Origin: Candidatus Margulisiibacteriota bacterium
GTDB lineage: Bacteria; Margulisbacteria; WOR-1; O2-12-FULL-45-9
DNA length: 7,662 bases
Direction: 5' to 3'
Assembly: GCA_018814265.1 (NCBI GenBank)
Contig: JAHIZU010000107.1
Coordinates: 1-7,662, forward strand
Part shown: piece by piece, positions 1-5,656 of the stretch
Position numbering within the stretch: the first letter of the stretch is position 1
Layout: every line of letters starts with the position of its first letter
Program-made: the position numbers and the translations under genes
Notes under the pieces: generated by a model
What the model was told of the DNA's origin: nothing
Database searches by the model: none
The model's input: the letters and a program-made list of their open reading frames with translations, nothing else

Positions 1-1648
1 CGTCTGGATAGCCCTTTACCACACCGAGCTCCGCCGCCTGAGCAATATACTGCGCTGCCCAGTGCCTAGCCGCCACATCGCGGAAAGTCCCCTCTCCCTT
101 TGGGAGAGGGGATTTAGGGGTGAGGGTTTCGGGAAGTGCTTTCATCAGTAAAGTACACATTTCCGCGCGAGTAATATTACCCTCAGGCTTAAACGTCCCA
201 TTAGGATAACCAGTGATGATCTTTTGCATGGCTAATAAAGAAATTGGTTCTCTGACCCAGTAGCCTTGCGGCACGTCTGGGAAGGCTGCCAGCCGCAGGA
301 GGCGGATATTTTTTGCCACGGTTTCTTTGCCCCGATCATTGTACCCAGCAACGACCAGCTTGTTCTTGCCAACAGCTAAGTTGGCCGTGGCGTTAAATTC
401 CCCTTTTAAAGAAAACCGCACATCTTTGCTGTTTAGCCGCAGGGTGCGAATATTTGGATCCAGCACATTGCCAATAACCTGCAGCCTGTCTTCAAAAGTA
501 ATTGATTTATCATTGGGCTGAATAATTTGGATCCTGGCAGGGATCTTGGGCGGCGGGGCAACCGCATAGGTCAGGGAAAAGAAATTGTTGGTTATGCCCG
601 GCGCGCCGGCAAACTGGTGATAAGCATAGTCAAAACGAAACCCCCCGACATTTAAGCCAACTCCCGCGGTTAAGTTTGAAATAGCTGTTAAACTGCTGCC
701 AGTGCCATCGCCGCCAGCATCCTGGTCAATGCCGGTGCGAATAGCCAGCAACGGGATTGGGGACCATTCAAGCCCATAGTGCATAAGCATAGGAAAATTA
801 TTTCTGGTTGGATAATAGTCAAGATCAAGCAGCAATTTCAGCTCTTGGGAGCCAAGCTGCCGCAAAGCGTCTTTTTCTCCCAAAACCCGCAGGGCAATGC
901 CATTTTCCCAGACCGCGGGATAGGATTCTGTGTGGCCGGAGGCATAGGTTAGTTTGCCGCCCATTGAGTAAGGCAGGAGATTTTGCACTGTTGAGCCAAC
1001 GTATAGCCAGGGCAAAAGCTTGAGCCGGATGCCCAGGTCTAGCTCGTAACCAGAAGCTGAACCATTGACTATGCCGTCACCGCTTAAACCAGCGTAGAAT
1101 AATTTTAGGCTGGTGCCAAACAGGGTTTCAAACGGCAGCTTAAACGGCAGTCGGGTGTTCTCCAGCTTGTTGCCATAGGATAGAATTAATACATTATTAT
1201 AGTAATTAATCGTCTCTTGTGAAGGATCGATCTCATAAACCGGGTCATTTGGGTCAGAGCCTTCCTTTACCTTGGTGGCATAGGCGCCGGCAATTGTTGA
1301 ATTAGTAAAGCCAAGACCAAACACGCCCAGGTCTGTGGGGTAGGCCCCGGAAACATTGAGGTAGGAGTAATCTTCCATAAAATTGCCAGACATGGAAGTT
1401 GCTTGCCAGTTTTCCAGGCCGCCTAAGCCAGCAGGATTGGTGTAGAGCGCTCCCAGGTCATCAGTTAAGCCGACAAAGGCCTTGCCCATTCCCAGTATCC
1501 TGCCGCCAACTGACAGGCGCGTAGGGTCGGGCGCTATGGCCTGGGCATAGGCAAGCGTAAAGCTTGAAACTATAAAGGCAAAAATAAAGCTTAGAACTAA
1601 AAAGCTTTGTTTTGCTTTTTGCTTCTTGATTGATAAATATAATTTCAT
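1..1648 (-). CDS. PorV/UPF0164-like outer-membrane beta-barrel with Ig-like domain and C-terminal SLH motifs (3' end cut by window)
   Basis: The frame is open for 549 codons from ATG at 1648 to the window edge; the C-terminus is missing. Residues 1-37 form a signal peptide (basic start, hydrophobic 15-34, cleavage likely near AYAQA). Residues ~40-365 resemble the PorV/PorQ/UPF0164 family: an early segment with GMGKAFVGLTDD and ALYTNPAGL, then alternating aromatic beta strands, ending at a last strand near 355-363. Residues ~366-453 look like an Ig-like domain. SLH motif 1 is ~456-505 (FPDV...W, ITGYPNGTFKP, ITRAEM); SLH motif 2 starts at 522 (FRDV...HW, VVKGYPD). Residues ~508-521 come from an inserted palindromic repeat. 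The start overlaps the stop of the upstream gene as ATGA, so translation is probably coupled; no strong SD is visible. By family knowledge the barrel sits in the outer membrane and SLH binds cell-wall polymer; a tethering role is inferred. The fold is well supported, the exact function is not. Confidence 0.85.
   Translation of the reverse strand, partial: MKLYLSIKKQKAKQSFLVLSFIFAFIVSSFTLAYAQAIAPDPTRLSVGGRILGMGKAFVGLTDDLGALYTNPAGLGGLENWQATSMSGNFMEDYSYLNVSGAYPTDLGVFGLGFTNSTIAGAYATKVKEGSDPNDPVYEIDPSQETINYYNNVLILSYGNKLENTRLPFKLPFETLFGTSLKLFYAGLSGDGIVNGSASGYELDLGIRLKLLPWLYVGSTVQNLLPYSMGGKLTYASGHTESYPAVWENGIALRVLGEKDALRQLGSQELKLLLDLDYYPTRNNFPMLMHYGLEWSPIPLLAIRTGIDQDAGGDGTGSSLTAISNLTAGVGLNVGGFRFDYAYHQFAGAPGITNNFFSLTYAVAPPPKIPARIQIIQPNDKSITFEDRLQVIGNVLDPNIRTLRLNSKDVRFSLKGEFNATANLAVGKNKLVVAGYNDRGKETVAKNIRLLRLAAFPDVPQGYWVREPISLLAMQKIITGYPNGTFKPEGNITRAEMCTLLMKALPETLTPKSPLPKGEGTFRDVAARHWAAQYIAQAAELGVVKGYPD
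84..126. repeat. Palindromic interspersed repeat inserted in frame inside the SLH-barrel gene
   Basis: A perfect 10-bp inverted repeat, CCCCTCTCCC (89-98) and GGGAGAGGGG (102-111), is separated by TTT and followed by ATTTAGGGGTGAGGG (112-126). On the coding (minus) strand this reads CCCTCACCCC-TAAAT-CCCCTCTCCC-AAA-GGGAGAGGGG-ACTTT. I recognise this as a type of dispersed short palindrome common in bacterial genomes; no second copy exists in this window. It is translated without stop as roughly LTPKSPLPKGEGTF, between SLH motif 1 and SLH motif 2 of the host protein. The distance from the first SLH phenylalanine to the second is 66 residues, still within the usual SLH period, so the repeat expanded or replaced a linker without visibly breaking either motif. 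Confidence 0.8.
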
Positions 1649-4149
1649 CTATAGACTACAAATTTTCCATTGGCAATTCTTCGGCCCGTGCCGTTGTCAA
1701 TCACAAAATACCTATAAACACCGTTGGCCAGCGATTCGTTGCCATCACTTTTAACAGAAAGAGTCAGGGTGTTTATGCCAGGATTAATAGACACTTTCCT
1801 TATTTGGACCGGGCCGAGAGGGCCGGCCAGGCAGGCCGTGGCGTTGCTGCTTCCCTCATTGGCGTCTACAGTTATGGCTAAGTTGCCGTCTTGCTCTGGG
1901 TTCCAGGTCTGTTCCCCGGCTGGATAATGCGGCGCAGCAATAGCTGGTGGGGGAGCAATAGAGGAGGGGGTGGAAGAAACCACTCTTATCCCGTCGGCCA
2001 GTGTGCCAGAGCCCAGGATAACGCCGCCTGGCTTATTTGTTACAGTTATGTTGCGGTAGCCGGTTTCTGCGTTTGAGGCCACGCTAACCGTGATATACAG
2101 TTTTGTCTCATCAGTGCTCACAGAGTTGAGGCTGGTGACTGTTATGCCGGAAGAGACCTGCAATATATTCAGGTCTCTGGTTTTACTGGAAAAGCTTACC
2201 TCTGCTTCAGACGTAAAATTGGCTCCGGAAATGACGAGGATGGTGGTTTCTCCCTGGATAACCTCATTGGATGAGGTCCTGGAATTGCTAATGGCTTCCA
2301 CGCTGGGATTATCAGCCGGATTTGAGGACGTGACGTTAAAAAGGCTAAAGCCTGTGCCAGTGCCGCCGTCAGGATTATTCACCACAATGTTGCTGGAGCC
2401 AATTGCCGCAGATGATTCTACGGAAACATTTATGGTTAATGAGGTTGAACTAACAAAGGTGGTGGGGATCTGGGTTGCGCCGGTTGTAGCATCAATGACA
2501 TTGTTATTGCTAAAGGTGATCGTGGCGCTGCTTTGGAAATCCTGGCCAGTAACTGTTATTTGTCCGGTCCAGCCTTGTGGGGCAAAGGCAGGACTGGCTG
2601 AAAGCACCGTGGGGTTGGTTACTGAGCCGGATTGGATTGAGAGTAAACTGTTGCCAGTATTTGAAGTGCCGTCCGGGTTATAAACTGTAATATTCCTGGC
2701 GGCTGATGCCGCGGACGCAGAGATGGAAATGTTGACCAGTAATTTTGTGGGAATTTGGGCGTAGCTGTAAGAGTTAATGGTAATGCCAGCGCCGCTGACC
2801 TCAATAGTTGCGCCATTCTGAAAGCCATAACCAGACACTTCGATGGTCCTGGTAGCGCCCTGGGCCAGCGTGGATGGATCAGCGCTGTTAACTGCGGGCA
2901 CGAGCGTTAAAACCGAGGCTTTTGTCCCAACCCCGGTATCTGGATTAGTTACAGTGATGCTTCGGGCTCCGGTAGTGGTTGTGGTGGCAATAGAAATGTT
3001 AGCTACGATTTCAGTTGTGCTATTAACCGTTACTGAATTAACTGTTACCCCGGAGCCAAAAGAAACAACTGGGACATCTGTGCCGCTGGTCCCTTGTAAA
3101 TTGCTGCCAGTAATAGTTACGTTCTGGCTAGCCAGGCCCAGCGCCAGGCTTGAGGGCGAAATGGTTGAAACTTCCGGGGACACAACGTATTTTAGGATAA
3201 GCGAACTGGAGCCGCCGGCGATCCAGCCATTGTTAGCGTCAATAAAATGGATTGCCTCAAGGGAAGCAGTTGTTGCGGAGGCCTGCTCAGACCAGTCCCC
3301 AGCTGTGCGGCCGCCATTGGTGGTGTGATAAATTTTACCGCTATGGCCAACTACCCAACCTTCACTGGTAGTAACAAACCACACATCCTTGAGATCCACG
3401 CTTGAAGAACCGATGTTGATGCTGGTAATAGTTGGTGGGGCCCCTCCAATTCCTTCCATCAGCCGTGCGTTAGTGGTGGAGAAATCTCCTACAGCCCAGC
3501 CGGAAGATGTGGTCATTTGATGAATGCCGCGAGCGGCCAAATTAACGGTTGGCTGGATAAAAGACCAGCCGCTGCCGTTCCAAGTGCCCAGAAATCCACT
3601 GACCCCGGCCCTGTTTTCTATGGTCCAGGCGTCATTAGTGGCAATGCCGTGCACAGCGGTTAGATCCCAGGAACGGGTTACGCTGCTCCAGGTTTCGCCA
3701 GCGTCAGCTGTCCAGAAAAGGTTGTCAGTGCCGCCAATTTTCCCTACGGCAAAACCATAATTTTGATTTACAAACCAAAGATCTGTTAAAAACTCAATCC
3801 TTATAGGGTCCTTATAACTCCAGCTTGATCCACCATTTGTGCTTTTTATTATGTTTCCAAAAAAAGCGGAAATAGCAACAACGATTTTGCCGCTGTCAGC
3901 ATAAATACCCACCAGACTCTCATCAGTTCCTGAATTAACCGTTGTCCAGGAGTTGCCCCGGTCAGTTGTTTTTAGAATGGTTCCGCCATTGCCGCAGGCG
4001 TAGCCTTCAGTCGAGCTTAAAAAGTAGATGTCGTTTAATAATTGGCCAGCGGGAGCCTCATACTGTTTAACCCAAATACCATCAGCAAAAGAAGAGGAAG
4101 CAAACAAACAAATGCACGCAATAATCAGGAACTTAAAGGCGTTGCGCAT
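1645..4149 (-). CDS. Secreted BNR/Ycf48-like propeller protein with four IPT/TIG-like domains and a C-terminal FlgD-like Ig domain
   Basis: 834 residues. Residues 1-22 are a signal peptide (MRN start, hydrophobic 7-17, S-F-A cleavage before D23). Residues ~24-322 are a beta-propeller of the BNR/Ycf48 kind, with Asp-box motifs TTDRGNSW (61), STNGGSSW (103), TADAGETW (147) and a looser one at 276, and repeated GWxVG/GWIAGG blade motifs. Residues ~325-725 hold four Ig-like IPT/TIG repeats of about 93-102 residues starting near 325, 417, 512 and 614, each with a P-x-V opening and a late strand such as ITVTNPD, ITVYNPDG or IVVNNPDGG. After a proline/alanine linker (730-742), residues ~755-834 match a FlgD-like Ig fold ending NGVYRYFVIDNGTGRRIANGKFVV. 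No enzymatic residues are recognised; an exported adhesive or structural role is inferred. It has its own promoter at 4160-4188 and overlaps the downstream barrel gene by ATGA, suggesting joint function. Ycf48 similarity is to the fold only and does not imply photosynthesis. Confidence 0.85.
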   Translation of the reverse strand: MRNAFKFLIIACICLFASSSFADGIWVKQYEAPAGQLLNDIYFLSSTEGYACGNGGTILKTTDRGNSWTTVNSGTDESLVGIYADSGKIVVAISAFFGNIIKSTNGGSSWSYKDPIRIEFLTDLWFVNQNYGFAVGKIGGTDNLFWTADAGETWSSVTRSWDLTAVHGIATNDAWTIENRAGVSGFLGTWNGSGWSFIQPTVNLAARGIHQMTTSSGWAVGDFSTTNARLMEGIGGAPPTITSINIGSSSVDLKDVWFVTTSEGWVVGHSGKIYHTTNGGRTAGDWSEQASATTASLEAIHFIDANNGWIAGGSSSLILKYVVSPEVSTISPSSLALGLASQNVTITGSNLQGTSGTDVPVVSFGSGVTVNSVTVNSTTEIVANISIATTTTTGARSITVTNPDTGVGTKASVLTLVPAVNSADPSTLAQGATRTIEVSGYGFQNGATIEVSGAGITINSYSYAQIPTKLLVNISISASAASAARNITVYNPDGTSNTGNSLLSIQSGSVTNPTVLSASPAFAPQGWTGQITVTGQDFQSSATITFSNNNVIDATTGATQIPTTFVSSTSLTINVSVESSAAIGSSNIVVNNPDGGTGTGFSLFNVTSSNPADNPSVEAISNSRTSSNEVIQGETTILVISGANFTSEAEVSFSSKTRDLNILQVSSGITVTSLNSVSTDETKLYITVSVASNAETGYRNITVTNKPGGVILGSGTLADGIRVVSSTPSSIAPPPAIAAPHYPAGEQTWNPEQDGNLAITVDANEGSSNATACLAGPLGPVQIRKVSINPGINTLTLSVKSDGNESLANGVYRYFVIDNGTGRRIANGKFVVYR

Positions 4150-4159
4150 GGTAAAAATG

Positions 4160-4188
4160 ATTATAAATAGATATTAGAAATGTGTCAA
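4160..4188 (-). promoter_or_regulatory. Perfect sigma70-type promoter for the propeller gene
   Basis: On the minus strand TTGACA (4188-4183) is followed by exactly 17 bases and TATAAT (4165-4160), full consensus at both boxes. Only 10 bases separate the -10 box from the ATG at 4149, so a normal initiation point (A at 4152 or close to it) leaves a leader of about 3 nt. No Shine-Dalgarno sequence is present. The -35 box directly abuts the left target-site repeat of the transposon (4189-4196) and contains what was, before insertion, the flavoprotein stop codon (TGA at 4187-4185). Confidence 0.8.
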
Positions 4189-4196
4189 GCGCTAGT
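4189..4196 (+). repeat. Left target-site duplication GCGCTAGT
   Basis: An exact 8-bp direct repeat of 4422-4429, in the same orientation. Here it is followed by a single T before the left terminus. It directly precedes the -35 box of the propeller gene. Confidence 0.85.
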
Positions 4197-4197
4197 T

Positions 4198-4227
4198 GGC
4201 TCTTCAGCAGAAAGTGTGCCAAAAACC
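4198..4227 (+). repeat. Left terminal inverted repeat of the MITE
   Basis: Reads GGCTCT-TC-AGCA-GAA-AGTGTGCCAA-AAACC. It matches the reverse complement of 4392-4421 at 24 of 30 positions without gaps. Its inner end overlaps the first hairpin. Confidence 0.85.
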
Positions 4228-4250
4228 TGCGGCTGAACGCCGCGGTTTTT
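4221..4250. terminator. Bidirectional rho-independent-like terminator inside the MITE
   Basis: AAAAACC-T-GCGGC (4221-4233) pairs with GCCGC-GGTTTTT (4239-4250) around the loop TGAAC, with one bulged T. The GC core is flanked by A and T tracts, so it reads as a terminator in both directions; on the plus strand a further T run follows (4253-4258). For the minus-strand genes it lies about 160 bp past the flavoprotein stop and just before the propeller promoter, so it should end pckG-flavoprotein transcripts. Confidence 0.65.
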
Positions 4251-4274
4251 GATTTTTTGCTGACGACAAATTGG

Positions 4275-4314
4275 TTTTGAGGAACCGCGAGGTTTACTCG
4301 CAGGTTCCTCAAAA
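4275..4314. repeat. Second bulged hairpin in the MITE, an inverted relative of the first
   Basis: TTTTGAGGAACC-GCGAG (4275-4291) pairs with CTCGC-A-GGTTCCTCAAAA (4297-4314) around the loop GTTTA, with one bulged A. It lacks a T tract directly after the stem on either strand, so it is a poor classical terminator. Its 24-base core (4283-4306), reverse complemented, matches the core of the first hairpin (4224-4247) at 19 of 24 positions, including the bulge position. Confidence 0.7.
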
Positions 4315-4391
4315 GATCAAATAAAGAAAATCTTTCATCACAATCATGTGTTTTTGTTGTTAATTAAGCAAAAGCTGCAATTATAAAACGT

Positions 4392-4421
4392 GTTTATTGG
4401 CACACTCTTTGCTATAGAGCC
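4392..4421 (-). repeat. Right terminal inverted repeat of the MITE
   Basis: Read on the minus strand it is GGCTCT-AT-AGCA-AAG-AGTGTGCCAA-TAAAC. It overlaps the last codons and stop codon of the flavoprotein gene: its first ten bases give G-GCT-CTA-TAG. Confidence 0.85.
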
Positions 4422-5656
4422 GCGCTAGTCCCAGCCAGATAACCGGTACTCCAGCACATTTGCAGGTTATAGCCGCCAGTTGGGCCATCCAGATCAATTA
4501 TTTCGCCGGCAAAATAGAGGTTATTGATAAGCTTTGAGCGCATGGTTCTGGGATCAAGTTCTTTTAGCTCGATGCCTCCGGCGGTGACAATGGCTTTTTC
4601 GTGTCCCAGTAGGGAGCTAACATGGGTTCTTAGCTCCTTCAACAGGTGGAGGAGTTTGTTCCTTTCTTCTTTGGTGATGTTGTTGGCTTTTTTTTCGGGA
4701 TCAATGCCGGACATGCGGACGATCACCGGGATAAGTTTTTGGGGCAGCAATTCAGCCAGGCTGTTCTTAAAAGCTTTATTGCTCATTTTTTTGAGATCGC
4801 GTTGGATCCTGGCGTCTAATTGGGGAAAATCCAGTGCTGGCTTTAGGTCGATCCTCAGTTCCACAGACCCATTAGCCAGGAGCGTGCCGATCTTCTTGCT
4901 CATATCCAAAATGATCGGGCCGCTTAAGCCAAAGTGTGTGAATAAGGCATCGCCAAAACGCTCATCATGTTTCTTAAGGCTTTGATAAATACTTATCCGA
5001 ACATTTTTTAGGCTTAAACCCTGCAGGTCTTTTACCCAGGCATCTTTAGTGCGCACCGGCACCAAGGAGGGAACAGGCGGCACGATCTGATGGCCAAGTT
5101 TTTTAGCCCAGGCATAGCCATCACCGCTGGAGCCAGTAAAGGAGGCGGCTTGGCCGCCGGTCGTGATAATAAATTTGCCGGCAAAAAAATCACCTCGAGA
5201 GCTTTTTACCTTTTCGATCTGTCTGCCGACTTTGACCAGTTTGATCACAGTGCAACCCGTGACTACCCTAACTTTCTGCTCCTTGAGCCAATTGGTTAGC
5301 GCCCGCAGGACATCCAGGGCTTGATCGCTGACCGGAAAAACCCGCTGTCCCCGTTCGATTTTGGTGGCCACGCCGAGCTGGTTAAAGAAGTTGATCGTGT
5401 CCTGAACACTGAATTCATGCAAAGCCGAATAAAGGAATTTGCCGTTTTTTCCAAAGGCTTCAATCACAGTGGTTGGATCTTCTTCAGCTGTGGTGATATT
5501 ACAGCGGCCTTTGCCGGAGAGGAGTAGCTTCTTGCCCAATTGTTCGTTCTTTTCCAGCAGGATGACTTTGGCGCCATTTTGCGCTGCCATGCCTGCGGCC
5601 AGCATGCCGGCCGGGCCGCCGCCGATTACCGCGATGTCATAGCGAGGATTAGTCAA
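4412..5656 (-). CDS. HI0933/YhiN/BaiN-family NAD(P)/FAD-dependent oxidoreductase
   Basis: 414 residues, normal length for this cytoplasmic flavoprotein family. Visible motifs: the FAD dinucleotide-binding loop GGGPAG (12-17) after the strand YDIAVI, with the ribose-contacting acidic E35; the family hallmark SGKGRCN (47-53); TTGG plus SGDGYAWAKKLGH (165-189); FTHFGLSGP (239-247); VTAGGI (357-362); and the C-terminal FAD motif LYFAGEIIDLDGPTGGYNLQ (380-399). The substrate is not predictable; family members have been linked to bile-acid precursor reduction (BaiN), but that should not be transferred. The start is a TTG at 5656: the Rossmann strand begins at residue 6, no ATG lies upstream in frame before a stop, and the TTG overlaps the pckG stop, so translation is probably coupled. 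The last codons (GCG GCT CTA TAG) come largely from the MITE; the ancestral end was probably Thr-Ser-Ala-stop. Confidence 0.9.
   Translation of the reverse strand: MTNPRYDIAVIGGGPAGMLAAGMAAQNGAKVILLEKNEQLGKKLLLSGKGRCNITTAEEDPTTVIEAFGKNGKFLYSALHEFSVQDTINFFNQLGVATKIERGQRVFPVSDQALDVLRALTNWLKEQKVRVVTGCTVIKLVKVGRQIEKVKSSRGDFFAGKFIITTGGQAASFTGSSGDGYAWAKKLGHQIVPPVPSLVPVRTKDAWVKDLQGLSLKNVRISIYQSLKKHDERFGDALFTHFGLSGPIILDMSKKIGTLLANGSVELRIDLKPALDFPQLDARIQRDLKKMSNKAFKNSLAELLPQKLIPVIVRMSGIDPEKKANNITKEERNKLLHLLKELRTHVSSLLGHEKAIVTAGGIELKELDPRTMRSKLINNLYFAGEIIDLDGPTGGYNLQMCWSTGYLAGTSAAL
4422..4429 (+). repeat. Right target-site duplication GCGCTAGT
   Basis: An exact 8-bp direct repeat of 4189-4196, immediately after the right terminus of the MITE. 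It lies within the flavoprotein coding region and encodes Thr-Ser and two bases of the next Ala codon. Confidence 0.85.

Larger units (their letters stand above)
4197..4421. mobile_element. ISL3-like MITE (non-autonomous transposon)
   Basis: The element is about 225 bp, AT-rich in its right half, with no credible ORF. Terminal inverted repeats are 4198-4227 and 4392-4421, both opening GGCTCT and sharing the block AGTGTGCCAA; 24 of 30 positions match. The 8-bp direct repeat GCGCTAGT flanks both sides, one extra T (4197) lying between the left repeat and the left terminus. GGCTCTT-type ends plus an 8-bp duplication are what I know for the ISL3 family, so mobilisation by an ISL3-type transposase elsewhere in the genome is inferred. 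Internally it carries two related hairpins (4221-4250, 4275-4314); nothing else is recognisable from 4315 to 4391. The right end supplies the stop codon and last residues of the flavoprotein gene. Confidence 0.85.

Noticed and set aside
81..137. CGGAAAGT (81-88) and CGGGAAGT (130-137) as a target-site duplication around the palindromic repeat.
   Set aside because: One mismatch in eight, and the implied insertion of 49 bp is not a multiple of three although the frame is intact on both sides. Chance similarity is more likely.
2090..2683. A 197-codon open frame on the plus strand, and a 161-codon one at 2843-3328, opposite the propeller/IPT gene.
   Set aside because: They are antisense to a well-supported gene rich in Thr/Ser/Val codons, whose complement rarely gives stops. 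Their translations show no domain, no signal peptide and no ribosome-binding site.
4113..4149. Possible lipoprotein signal in the propeller protein (IIAC before Cys12).
   Set aside because: The hydrophobic stretch before Cys12 is only about five residues, too short for a lipobox, while a normal signal-peptidase site (SFA before D23) follows a full hydrophobic core.
4275..4314. Second hairpin as a second intrinsic terminator.
   Set aside because: No T tract follows the stem on either strand; the flanking bases are TTTT before and AAAA after, both within the pairing. It is better described as a structural repeat.
4198..4421. A small RNA gene or riboswitch in the intergenic gap.
   Set aside because: The inverted termini and the flanking direct repeats explain the region as a transposable element, and the hairpins do not match a riboswitch or tRNA I recognise.
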